Origin: Lactifluus volemus
Taxonomy: Eukaryota > Basidiomycota > Agaricomycetes > Russulales > Russulaceae
Direction: 5' to 3'
Assembly (NCBI GenBank): GCA_022376515.1
Contig: WTXI01000225.1
Coordinates: forward strand, 1-59,734
Length of the DNA: 59,734 bases
The notes below the pieces were generated by a model that was not told the origin of the DNA, did not search any database, and worked only from the letters and a program-made list of their open reading frames with translations. Position numbers and translations under genes: made by a program. Below are positions 1 through 9,978 of the stretch, one piece after another. How positions within the stretch are numbered: the stretch's first letter is position 1; the number at the start of each line of letters is the position of its first letter.

Positions 1-100
1 CCTGGTGGTGGAGCTGGGCCAGGAGTTATGTATGAATTGGGCGAGTGGAAGCCATCGTGCCCAGTTGTTCTGCTGGAAGTTTCCGTAGATCCGAAGGTAT
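1..100 (-). pseudogene. Integrase fragment of a G-type gypsy pol
   Basis: These bases closely match positions 3811-3910 of element G1 pol. On the minus strand they encode the integrase stretch just after the catalytic glutamate (LRIYGNFQQN-like, then the FVHNSWP block). The copy enters from beyond the left edge and is cut off exactly where an LTR-D begins at 101. It is a remnant with no independent function. Confidence 0.8.
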
Positions 101-226
101 TGTTACAGAATGCAGGACATGTTGGACCCTATGCTTCTCTAACCTGCTTACTCATACTGATGACGTCCTTCCACAACTGTTTCTATTGTGCTGACTGTTC
201 TATTGTCTTGGTGCCCTATTGTTCGT
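101..226 (+). repeat. LTR-D copy D-1, 5' part
   Basis: The segment starts with TGTTACAGAATGCAGG and matches the reverse complement of the complete LTR-D at 22097-22612. It stops where LTR-A starts at 227, because element H1 (227-21004) sits inside this LTR. The rest of D-1 resumes at 21005. By comparison with D-2 a middle portion of D-1 is missing. No target duplication is visible at the outer ends of D-1. Confidence 0.75.
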
Positions 227-409
227 GTCACGGTTCGCAGGGACCGTGGCTCGAAGTGAGCGTCGTTCTGGTTGGCTATTTGCTGTGGCAAGTCGGACAA
301 GACTAGCAACACCAAATAGTTGATTCTAGCACGCGCAGGCAAGGTCCTGTGTGGAGTAGACTTGACTGTGCGAACTCTGGGTGTCTGTATCACGCGAGAC
401 GGACTAGCG
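227..409 (-). repeat. LTR-A copy A-1 (3' LTR of H1), left part
   Basis: Read on the plus strand it begins TGTCACGGTTCGCAGG, the end of LTR-A in element sense. It is broken at the G1 target duplication TAGCG (405-409) and continues at 10557. It contains the U5 end of the LTR. Confidence 0.88.
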
Positions 410-987
410 TGTCAAGGCTCAGAGGGGCCTTGGCGCACGACGTGTGCTTGAGTAATGCGAGGAGGGCTGAACGTGGCAACTAGCCTCAGCACGACGAGGA
501 TTACTCGAGTTCTTCCCTTGGCTTTACTATAGAGGAGAGCGTCGCGCTGACGGATGCACTCTACTGTATCGTCAAAGAAGAGGTCAAGGGCAATCACAAG
601 ACGAGACTAAGTCTTGTATTGACAACGGTCAGGAGGTCTGACTTGAAGGGACAAGAAGGGAAGAGGGTTCAACTAGTCTGATTGCAGACGAAGCAAAGTC
701 TAAGGAGACAAGCTACAATGGACCGGTTTATATATTCCTAGGGTGTGATGCTGAGTCATAGAGTCCCAGGCATGTCACAGCGTGACATGCCTCCTAAATA
801 ATATATCGTAGATCGAACGGAGAAACTATGGAGATCTACGGAGATACCTCGGAGAGATCCAGAGATCTGTATCGTACTCGGAAAGATCCGAAGATCCGTA
901 TCATAGATTGTCTCGGAACAAAGCGAAAAAGATACCCACAATCACGTGGGGCCAATACATAAGCAGATCATGTGCCAAACCGTAACA
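410..987 (-). repeat. LTR-B copy B-1 (3' LTR of G1)
   Basis: The copy is 578 bp with termini TGTTACGG and CCTTGACA in sense. It contains an 11-bp-armed palindrome at 768-792, a TGACTCAGCA site, and the AGACTTTGCTT sequence complementary to 691-701. The latter matches the G1 primer site on 11 of 11 bases. Confidence 0.93.
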
Positions 988-1003
988 GTGCCTCCCTTCT
1001 CAA
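988..1003 (-). other. Polypurine tract of G1
   Basis: In sense the bases next to the 3' LTR read GAGAAGGGAGGCAC. This purine run directly abutting the LTR is the expected plus-strand primer site. The same sequence sits beside the G2 3' LTR at 31658-31673. Confidence 0.7.
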
Positions 1004-1918
1004 GGGCGCTGTGCCACCAGCGCATCAGTAGCTGCGTCGACGCACGACGAGGGAGGTCGGGCACTCCCACACGGGGTTACGGACGCCCTCGGGCTCCGTG
1101 AAGTCGTGGTCGCTCGGGCAGAAGCAGTTGGTAGCCGTGCACAAGAAGTGCGGCCACGGGCAATGGCACGAAAGGTGACCGCCCGCGCAGTACAAGCAGC
1201 GGGAGTCATGGGGGCATAGGTCGGCGGGGTGGTCGGGCTGCACGGTATTGCAGCGGTGACAGTACAGGTAGACGGGAGGCGGAGGCGGGTAAGTCGGGAT
1301 CCAGGTGGCGGCTAGAGGGGCGGAAAACTGCTGAGGGAAATACCACGCGCCGTGTGCAGGAGGTGCGTATTCGGTGGCACAAACGCCGTGCCGAACGCCT
1401 GCGTGTTCCCGTTGGAGTCCACGAGCGCCACCATCTGCAGGAGCCTTGCCCTTCGCAGCGGAGGTGTTGGGCTCCGTGCCGGGATAAACGGGGTATTGAG
1501 GGGGTTCGGCAACATACCCTCGTGCGGGTCGGGGGTGAACGGCGTCCAATGTAACTGACGCATGCGGGTAGGTGGGCGAGGGGTGGCCGGAGTAGGAGTC
1601 CTGACGTGATAGCTGGGACTCCTCGCTGGTGGTGGAGGCGGAGACGGACTGGTCAGATCGATAACCGTCGCCGTCGGGGGCGGGGGTGTTGACCCGCGTG
1701 AAGGGTCGCTCAGAGGCGTCGACCGGCTCGGAGCGCGAGGAGGGTGACGGAACGGGAGAGACTTCTTGGCCTGTTACGGTTATGCGGGCCGCCCGGCCCA
1801 TTTCTTACTGTTTTCCGTCTGATTTTCGACTTGTGTTGTGACCTAGGATCCCTTTCCTTGGCCAGCCCCCTTCTGTTCCGCTTCTAGGGGCTGTGCGTCG
1901 CTGTTTTGGACGTGTATT

Positions 1919-2017
1919 TGACTCAGGGATCATGACTCAAATCTTGAGTCAGCGTTCTTGACTCAGATCTTGAGTCAGACGCACTGAGTCAGTTCTTGAG
2001 TCATCAGAACTGACTCA
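1919..2017 (+). promoter_or_regulatory. Array of eight AP-1/Gcn4-type sites in LTR-A
   Basis: Eight perfect TGA(C/G)TCA heptamers start at 1919, 1933, 1945, 1959, 1971, 1985, 1997 and 2011. Their spacing alternates 14 and 12 bp. A ninth, imperfect copy (TAGTCA) follows. The array ends 76 bp before the TATA-like ATAAATAG at 2093-2100. The heptamer is the classical binding site of fungal bZIP factors of the Gcn4/CPC-1 class. The same spacing recurs in the LTR-A at 20070-21004. Confidence 0.75.
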
Positions 2018-2092
2018 GGTCCTTAGTCAATAGTCTTGACTTCGCTACTGTACTGTGACCTTTGTAGGATAGTTGGCTGGCCCTCTGTACGC

Positions 2093-2136
2093 ATAAATAG
2101 GGCCCTGTAGACGAGCTAAAGCCCCAGCTTCAGCTT
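2093..2136 (+). promoter_or_regulatory. LTR-A TATA box and inferred transcript start/self-primer
   Basis: ATAAATAG (2093-2100) is followed 33 bp later by AGCTTCAGCTT (2126-2136). This 11-mer is the exact complement of the primer site found directly inside the H-element 5' LTR. A transcript starting here would carry its own primer at its 5' end. The start site is inferred from geometry, not observed. Confidence 0.6.
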
Positions 2137-5100
2137 CGTCTAGAATCGCAGTTCGTTGTCTCCTGCTCACACTCGCATCGCATCTTCCTCCTCTACTTGT
2201 TCATCCCCTCTTCGTACCTTGATCTAGGTACCTCGCGCCACGATCAGACATCTGTGAATTTGTTCCATTTCCTCTGGAACAAGCTCCCAGACGCCTGAAC
2301 CCTAATATGAACGCGCTGAGAGAAGTAGTTCCCACTTCTCACACCGCGTCCGCCCTCAAACCTTAGTTCAACCTCTCACGAGTGTCCTTGGAAGGCGAGC
2401 ATCCCTTGCGCTCCAATTACACTCGCGCCCGTGTTGCGGTTGAACCTACACATCGTCATTAGCCCATCTGCCACCGTCTATCCTCTTTAGGAACGGTAAC
2501 TCCGACCATCGCGTGCGCCGGCCCGTACTAACCGCCTCACGCGATACGAACACCCAGAGCTCGCACAGTCAAGTCTACTCCTTCTGGGACCTTGTCTGCG
2601 CGTGCTAGAATCGATTATTTGGTGTTGCTAGTCTTGTCCGACTCGCCACAGTCAATAGCCAACCAGAACAACGCTCACTTCGAGCCGCGGTCCCTGCGAA
2701 CCGTGACATGGCCCGCTGCTTCGAGTAGCGGGGCCGACTGGGTTCTCCACTCGTCGATGTGGTAGAAGGCGTCGAGCGCGAGGGAAGGGGGCTCTTCCTC
2801 CGAATTGGGAGGAGCGACGGGCGAGGAGTAGTCGTCGTCGTCGGGCTCGGGGGACCACTCGCCGTAAGTGGCAGGTCGAGTGGGCTGAGGGGCCCAGAGT
2901 ATAGGTACGGGTGCGAGGGGCCTGGTGGATGGATCTGGTACTGGGAGGGGTGATGGTGAGGTGGCATACTCGTTGTCGATGTCGAGGTGCTCGGGTTGGA
3001 AGTCTTCTGGGGTGAGGCCAGTGAGTAGGAGGGCGGCGTAGGTATCGTCAGGGATATCAAGGGAGGCAGTGTCAAGGTCAAGGATGAAGTCTCTGATGGG
3101 GGAGAAGTCCATAGGAGAGGGGGATAGCGATGGTAAAGAGTCAAGTGGGGGGTTTATATCCTCCTTGACTTCTAAGGTTCTCACGGCTTCGGGGTTTGCC
3201 TTGTGGAATTCTCGGATTAACTCCGGGGAATTGACGTTCTCGACCGGCTCCCATGTGTTATGTGCTGCAGAATATCCTTTCCACTTTAGGAGATATTGCA
3301 GCTTTCTGTACCGCCTTCTTGATCCGAGGATCTCTTCGACTTCGTATTCCTGATGATCGTCAACCAGATCTGGGGGTGGTTCGGTGTGATTTCGGCCATG
3401 CTCGGCTGTTTCCAAGTAAGGGGTCAGAAGGGACGCATGGAAGACATTGTGGATCTTCCATTGGGGTGGTAAGTCCAATTTGTATACATAGGGTGAGACC
3501 ACTTTGATGATGCGGAAAGGTCCGAAGCGTTTTGGTCGAAGCTTCTTTGTCGGATATGGCAGGTTTAAATTTGTTCCTTCTAGTAGAACCATTTGTCCCT
3601 CGGTGAAAGGTTGGAAGTGGCATTGCCCCTTCTTCCTTTCGTGATACTTCCTTGTCATGTCCTGTGCCTGTCGAATGGCCTTTTGCGCTCGTTCCCGCAG
3701 TTCACGGAGGTAAGTGGATCGTTCTTCCAGGGCCAGTAGGGCTGAGTCTGTTATCTGTTGCTCCTGTGCCCGTGGGGTAAAGCCGATGAGTAATTCAAAA
3801 GGGGATTTTCCGGTGGTGGAGCTGGGCCAGGAGTTATGCACGAATTGGGCAAGTGGGAGCCACCGTGCCCAGTCGTTCTGCTGGAAGTTGCCGTAGATTC
3901 GAAGGTACTGTTCTAGCCATTGGTTCGTCCTTTCTGATTGTCCATCTGTCTGGGGGTGGTATGCTGTGCTGATGTTTTGATTTATTTTGAGTCGTTTACA
4001 GAGGTCTGTTGTCCACTTCGAGGTGAACCTCGTGTCTCGGTCCGATATGACGGTCTTGGGAATTCCATAGTGGGGGAAGACGTGCTGGGCGTAGAGTGCG
4101 GCCACTCCCTCAGAGTCGATTTTCTGTGTACAAGGGAGGAAGAATGCCGCTTTTGTGCAGTCATGGTCGGTAATCGTCAGGATAGAGTCGTAGCCCTGCG
4201 AGGGCGGGAGGTCCACGATGAGGTCAAGTGCGATAGTTTCGAATGGTAGCGCGTTTGGTTTAACGGTGATTGGGTAAATTGGGACTTTGGGCCGGACTGT
4301 GTTGCTCTTTGTGGTCTGGCAGGTGGCACACCCTTTGACGTATTGTCGAACAAATGTTTTCATGTCAGGCCACCAATAGCCTTGTTCTACCATGTGCAAG
4401 GTTTTCGAAATTCTGGGGTGTCCAGCAGTAACGTGATCATGGTGCGCAGCAATCACCTCCCTCCTCAGGGCGTTGTCTGCCACGACAACGATCTTTCCAG
4501 CGCGGGTCCACAGGCCATGGGGCCCCCATTCGAGGTGGAAGGGAGCGGACCAGCCGGCAATGTCCGTGGGCGCTGCCTCCTGGGCGCAGAGTAACCTCCC
4601 CTCCCAGGGGTCGAGAGGGGGTAAAGAGAGCGCAGCAACCAATGCAAACAGTTCGCTAGGGAGGACTATGACATTCTTGCTGTCCAACGCCCCAGTGTCG
4701 AAGTCTGGGCGACGGGAGAGAGGGTCCGCCCTCATTGACTTGCCAGGCTTGTGGATGAGGGAGAGGTTGAATTCCCCCAGCAAGGGAATGTAGCGGGCGA
4801 CACGGCGATTAATATCCCGAGGGTGACGATAATACTGTAGATTTTTATGATCGGTGTAGACCGTTATGGGGTGCCGCGCTCCCAGCAGCAGGTGGCGCCA
4901 ACGTTTGAGCGCATGAATGATGGCGAGGAGTTCGCGGTCGTGGACGTCGTAACCCCGCTCCGGCGGGGACAGAGCATGGGAATAATAACTGATAGGGCGT
5001 GGGAGTCCGGTGGGGGTGCGTTGGAAGAGGATAGCCCCAAGGGCGAATTGGGAGGCGTCCACTTCAACCTCGAACGGGCGGTCATGATCCGGGCGATTAA

Positions 5101-6870
5101 GAGCCATGTCACGTTCGACCAGGCTGATGAGGCGTTTTACAGCCATGCGCTGCTCGTCACCCCAATGAAAGGGGACATCCTTCTTTAAGAGGTCGGTGAG
5201 AGGCCGCGCGATTTCTGCAAAACCGGGAATAAAGGGGCGGTGATAGCCAAACACCCCCAGGGTACTTCGCACGCCAGAGACCGTGCTCTGTTCAGTAGGC
5301 CATTCTAGCAGTCCCTGCCGCTTGGTAGGGTCTAGTGATATTTTCCCGTCCTCGACCACAATGCCCAGGTAGTGCACACGAGGTTGCTCGAAGTGGCACT
5401 TCGCTGCTTTAAGGAAGAAGGACTCGTCCTCAAAGCGCTGCAGGACTTGGTGAACTATGGCCCAGTGAAGGGCCAGGTCTGCTGCATTGCGGTTTGGGGT
5501 GGCGATGAGAAAGTCATCCATGTAAATGTGGATGAAGTCAGGGTAGGCGTTCAGGAGGTCACGGAAAACGGTGTGCATGCAGCGTTGGAAGGTCCCCGGC
5601 GCATTCCGGAGGCCAAAGGGCATCACATTGGGGAGGTACAGGCCAAAAGGGGTGATGAAGGCGGCTTTCCAGCGGTCTTCTGCTTTAATCCGGATGTTGT
5701 TGTAACCCCAACGAATGTCGAGGGTAGTGAAAAGCTGCTTTCCCTCCAGCTGTTCCAGGATCGTTTCGATGCGTGGGAGAGGGTATACGTCCGGGATGGT
5801 CCATTCGTTGACCTTTCAATAGTCCTGTACCAGGCGGAGGGAGCCGTCTTGCTTTTTTACAAAGAAGAACGGGGTCGCCCAGGGCGAGTCCCCCTTCTCA
5901 ATGTATCCTAACCGCTTGTTTTCATCAATCCATTTGTGTGTGGCCTCCATCTCCGCTGGGCTGAGAGGGTAGGTCTTGCTTTTTATCGTGGTGGGGGCCC
6001 CCTCCTTCAACTTGATCTCGTGGTCGTCCAAACGAGCTGGGGGAAAGCGATGTGACAGTTCCTCAGAGAAGACCTTCCAGTGGTGCCTGTACTCTGTGGG
6101 AAGGGAGGAGTCCCCTTGCTGCCGTGGCGCTTTAATGGCCCATTCTGTGGCTACCGAGGTTTTGTTCAGGCCCGTGGGGGGTATGACTCGTGGTTCGGAG
6201 ATTTTAGAGACTCCATTGGGCCACTCCGGGAAGTACTCTGCCCATTGCTGTAGTTCAGGGTGCTTGTCCTCGAGATCCTTCTTCTGGTTCACCGTTAATT
6301 TGTCGTCCTGTAGCCGGAGCTTCAGGTGGGCCAACATTTTGCAGGTGTTTTCCCGCTTGACGTCAGCTTGCCGGAGTTGTTGTTTAGCATGGTCCTCGAC
6401 TCCTAGGAAGCGAGCCCTAGTGACCGCACGTGTGGCCACCTCGATAGGGAGGTCGTCCCAAGTCATGTTCGTCCAATTGATCTTTGGGTTGAAGGCCTTG
6501 AGCCAGGTGAAGCTGAAGATTACTCGGTCTTTCCCTAAGTTTGCCACAAGGAATAGCAGTTCTTCGCTCTTGTTTCCTCGAGTGACATGGAGCACGGCGT
6601 ATCGTGTAACTGCACCGCTCCGGTTGTGTGTGCCATCCACATTGGTGACTTGGACCGGTATTGGGAGTTGCCGGGTGGCAATTCCCCACCGCTCCACTGT
6701 TCGCTGATCAATAAAGTTCTCACTTGCCCCACTGTCAACAAGGGCTGCTTCTCCAACCGTTCCACGCATGGATCGAAAAGTAAAGGGCATGTTTATTGAC
6801 TTAATGCCTCGGTGTCGTACAAACATAATGCGTGGTTGTTCTGCTCCATGCCAGGTTGGCGGACAGGAGC

Positions 6871-8811
6871 CTAAAGAAAATCCTCCCCGTCCTCTTTTTG
6901 TAATTCGTCCCACACCTGTTCCCGCTCTTCTTGGTTCATCCTTCAGAGGTGTTGCGCCACCTCCACCGGAGTCCCAGGATTAGCGGTGGGTGTGGGGTCT
7001 TCCGAGGAGGGGAGCAGGTCACTAAGAGGGGGGTCTCGACCGAGGGTTTCTTGGTTGTCGTGACCACTCGCCGTCACATATGGCGGGGGTCGTGGTACGT
7101 ATGCCGGAGGGGGTTGGCGCCAGTTCCCTGAGCGAGTTCTGGATTGGCCGTAGGACAGCCTGCTTCTGGACTGCTGCCCACTTTGCTGCCCTCCTCTAGC
7201 GGGCTGGGGAACACGCCTAGAGGGCTGTCCCCTGGGGCAACTTTTGACAAAGTGACCAAATTGTCCACATCCCATGCATCGGCCTTCTTTACGGAATTTC
7301 TCTCGCTGGGCACGAGTTGCCAGGTTAGCTTTGATGTGGGCAGTGTCCACGTCCATGGCGAAGGGATCCCTCCTGGGCTGCGAGGGTCTCGGGGGCAGTC
7401 CCATCCCTCTTCTCAGCTGTTCTTGAGTCAGGGTTGGCCGGCTTGGCTGGCCTGATCGCTGCCCCAGGAGGGCTACCCTAGCCTTGTGTCGGTTGTTCTG
7501 GTTCCTAGCGTCTCGTTCCCACTGGTCTAGGGTGGTAGGCCAGGTCTCTTGGTTGAGGATAGCTTTCTTTAGTTCATGTTTTAGTCCTGCTTGGAACAAG
7601 TCCATAGTTCCGGCATCGTTTCGTGACCATCCGGCTTGTTTGACCAAGGTTTCAAAGCCTGCGATGTATGTATCGACGTCATCATTAACCATTTTGTGGT
7701 CTTTGAGTTTCTCGTAGGCACGCTGTTTCTTATTTGAGTCGGTAAAGGCGTCTTTGAATGCCTGCTCAAATTCAGTCCAGATGGCCTCGTCATTGTGCGG
7801 GTGCGCGGTGCCTTCCAGTTTTGTCAACTGCTCCTCCTGCCAGTCATTGACCCTCTCTCCTTTGATATAGCTGAGGGCCATGAGGACTCGGTTGAATGGG
7901 TTATTCATCTCGTCGCTGTTTCGGTTTATGAGTTTCCACTGTTTGAATTCCTTTAGGAAGAGGTCGCTGCGGTTCCTATCTCCGTAGAAGATGGAAGGGG
8001 CCAGCCCTTTCATCCCTCCAGTTCCTGGATTGGCGGGAGTGGCAGTGGCAGCAGTGATGGTGCTTCCCGCCTGAACCGTTCTTTGGCTAGAGGAGGAGGC
8101 GGCGGCGACTGGGATGGGAGGTAACCCACTAGGGGTACCAGGGGCGGCTTGGGAGGAGAGTAGCGGGGGAAGGAGGCTTCCTCCGCGCTGGTAAAGGTCG
8201 TACACTTGTGAGGATATTTGTTGTGCCATAGCGGGTGGTTGTTCAGAAGTGAGGGGATGAGTTCCTTGTAAGGTGACAATGGCACTAGTAGCAGCGGCGA
8301 GAGTGTCGTCCGCGAGGGGGTTTGGCTGTTGTTGAGGGGAGGCTAGAGGTTCTTCTTCAGCCTCAGAGTCAGAGGAGTTTGAGTTTGAGACGCCGAATCT
8401 GCCTGGCGGTCTAGGGGATCGGTACGCGGGGTGTTCTCTGTCAGTTTCTCTCCAGTAGCCTAAGCCTGCTGTAGAGCAATGTATGGGTTGTAGGAGGTTT
8501 CCTGAGCGGGTTCGGAAGATGTTTCCTTCTGGGTCCGGTTCGATTAGATACCAGGAGTTGTTTATGAATTCACAAAAGTCGTTGAGTAGATTTCCTTGTC
8601 CGTCACGGGTGGTAACCTGATAGGCTCCCCTTCCAATGTCTGGTTGAATTAAGACCCACTGAGCACTGCCTTTTACGTGTGCAGGTAGGCCGTCTCTTAT
8701 TCGAAGAGGGACGTAAGTCCAATGATTATTGTCAGGGATCGGGGCGTTTAAGGACGTGTTGCCTGAACTGCCGCTACTTCTGGTACCCCTAGTAGTACCA
8801 GTAGCGCAACC
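6871..8811 (-). pseudogene. G1 gag with CCHC zinc knuckle
   Basis: This is the structural nucleocapsid protein. The frame is open from 8811 down to a TGA at 6943-6945. G2 has CGA there and continues 24 more codons, so the G1 stop is a C-to-T nonsense; the original end is at 6871. The middle holds a capsid-like region (QWKLINRN, GWSRNDAGTMDLFQAGLK), then a basic stretch and the knuckle CMGCGQFGHFVKSC (C-x2-C-x4-H-x4-C). The first in-frame ATG is at 8229 (MAQQISS). About 190 conserved codons lie upstream of it without any ATG, including an N-terminal domain shared with H and I gag. In the intact arrangement pol begins in the -1 frame overlapping the gag end by about 43 nt (seen in G2). Confidence 0.88.
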
Positions 8812-9835
8812 TTATAGTAGCGATAGGCGTTGAGTTTGGGTTGGTGGTGTGGGGCAAACTGTGGGTATTCCCTGATGTATTGTTCAATAAACTCAATCTC
8901 CCGTGTGATGTCGGCGAGCTCATCAAGAGTGGATTGGATAAAACGGAGGCGGTCTACTTCCTCTTGTAGATCTTGGATTTGTTGGCTGGTTTCGAGACGG
9001 ATCTCTTCTTCGTTCTCGGTCAGAGACTGGGGGTCTACTCGTTCGTAGGGGTTTGGGTTAGGTGCTCGAGACGTCGTGTGAGGTTTTCTCTACGATGGAT
9101 AAGGATTCCTACTGCGAAGGCGATAATCCCTCCTGGGTCTGGGTGCGTAGAGAGGTGGATGAGGAGTAGGTCTAGACTTTCTTCTACGTCAAAGAGTTCT
9201 ATGATAGTTTCGTCGACGAGAGTGATAGTGCCCTCAGTCGATGGTGACGTCGGTTCTGTTGTATTCGAGGATATGTTGGAGGAAGAATCGGTACTGTTCG
9301 AGGAGGCGGATGGTGTTTTCGAAGAAGGCGACGAGTTCTGGTTCTTCCTCACGTAGAGAGGCAAAGAGGAGTAGGTCGGTATGAACCCACTCGAGTTCTA
9401 GGCGGATATGGAAGATAAGGTCTCTTGGTTGGCTTCGCAAGCAGCGGTTAAAGAGGTAGGGTCTAAGGTTGGCCCTGTTTAAGATGGGAGTCCTTTCAGG
9501 TGCTTGCGGTCTTTCTGGGTGATCGGATGCGTGCGAGGGATCTATCTTTTGGTATGATACCGGCAACGGTCTTCCTTACAGAAACACTCGTGCTGGAGAG
9601 CGTGGATGTGGGTGTAGTGCACCTTCTTTCCTGGTATAAACTCGTGGAAGGCATGGGTGGTGTACGGCGGTCCTCGCAGTAGGGCTCGGAGATCAAAGAT
9701 AGACGGGGGAACGGGAGTGATGGGTTCTCGGGGGAGTCGAAGGGGTTTCCTTATACGTGGTATGATGACTAAGAGTGACTGGGGTCTTGGTAGGGCACAG
9801 GGTTCTTCCTCTGGGTGCAACGATGCGACGGGGTT
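8748..9835 (-). CDS. Four overlapping small frames upstream of G1 gag
   Basis: Between leader and gag there are four consecutive open frames that hand over with short overlaps. They are 9835 to 9542 (ends near CFCKEDRCRYHTKR), 9566 to 9234 (LELEWVHTDLLLFASL, ends NRTDVTID), 9364 to 9035 (FDVEESLDLLLIHLS) and about 9053 to 8748 (a Glu/Leu-rich, probably coiled-coil segment). The last runs into the gag frame. The same frames and stop positions recur in G2, and the second is also intact in G3. None begins with an ATG in a good context. I do not recognise the product. It may be an N-terminal extension of gag made by frameshifting or splicing, or separate small proteins. Confidence 0.45.
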
Positions 9836-9966
9836 CTTCCTCTTCCTTCACTTATAAGGGCACGTAGCCTCTTCACAAGTGGAGGGTCGACTTGGGTAAT
9901 AGGTGGATGGGCTTAGCTAGCGGCTTGAAGACCAACTGAGGTCTTGTAGGGTTTAGGGTTGTTAAG

Positions 9967-9977
9967 AGACTTTGCTT
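9967..9977 (-). other. Self-complementary primer-binding site of G1
   Basis: In sense the 5' LTR end TTGACA is followed, after one base, by AAGCAAAGTCT. There is no TGG of a tRNA 3' end. The 11-mer is exactly complementary to AGACTTTGCTT of LTR B-1 (691-701) and matches 10 of 11 in B-2 (10260-10270). The LTR segment lies 33 bp after the TATA box, where a transcript would start. Confidence 0.75.
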
Positions 9978-9978
9978 T

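Larger units (their letters stand above)
1772..2708 (+). repeat. Solo LTR-A copy A-2 inside G1 pol
   Basis: A 937-bp LTR-A lies in plus sense (TGTTACGG to CGTGACA) with no internal region. The target duplication is TGGCC at 1767-1771 and 2709-2713. The undisrupted site is present in G2 near 32440 with one TGGCC, so this is a solo LTR left by recombination between the two ends of an insertion. The reading frame of the 983-residue pol segment runs into it and ends in LTR sequence. Confidence 0.95.
1025..6913 (-). pseudogene. G1 pol polyprotein (protease, RT, RNase H, integrase, chromodomain, zinc-knuckle tail)
   Basis: The order from the 5' end is: aspartic protease with VDSGASENF; reverse transcriptase with YMDD; RNase H (EVDASQF, YTDHKNL); and integrase with an HHCC finger and the D, D, E catalytic blocks (TDHDCTK, ISDRDTRF, TDGQSERTNQ). 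A GPF module and a chromodomain (YEVEEIL to WKGYSAAHNTWEP) follow. After the chromodomain comes a Pro/Ser-rich stretch of about 300 residues, then a Cys/His cluster (CHRC, CLYC, HLSC, HCPWPHFLC). Two lesions break one continuous frame: a TGA at 5816-5818 just inside RT, where G2 has CGG, and the solo LTR-A at 1772-2708. The annotated start is a GTG; the first conserved ATG lies about 40 codons inside. The chromodomain probably steers integration to marked chromatin, as in other chromoviruses. Confidence 0.9.

Noticed and set aside
988..1030. Envelope gene between pol and the 3' LTR
   Set aside because: Only about 37 bp separate the pol stop from the LTR in G1 and a similarly short gap in H1; there is no room for env.
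1919..2017. LTR-A TGA(C/G)TCA array as a CRISPR or simple tandem satellite
   Set aside because: Only the heptamers are constant and the intervening bases differ. It fits clustered factor-binding sites.
2675..2710. C-terminal end GHVTVRRDRGSK of the G1 pol frame
   Set aside because: These codons are the first bases of the solo LTR-A at 1772-2708. The same LTR-derived ending appears in the G3 frame near 27400, so it is not a real protein end.
5372..6707. Plus-strand frames of 179 and 243 codons over G1 pol
   Set aside because: They are antisense to well-supported protease and RT sequence and show no recognisable motif. They are shadows of the GC-rich pol frame.
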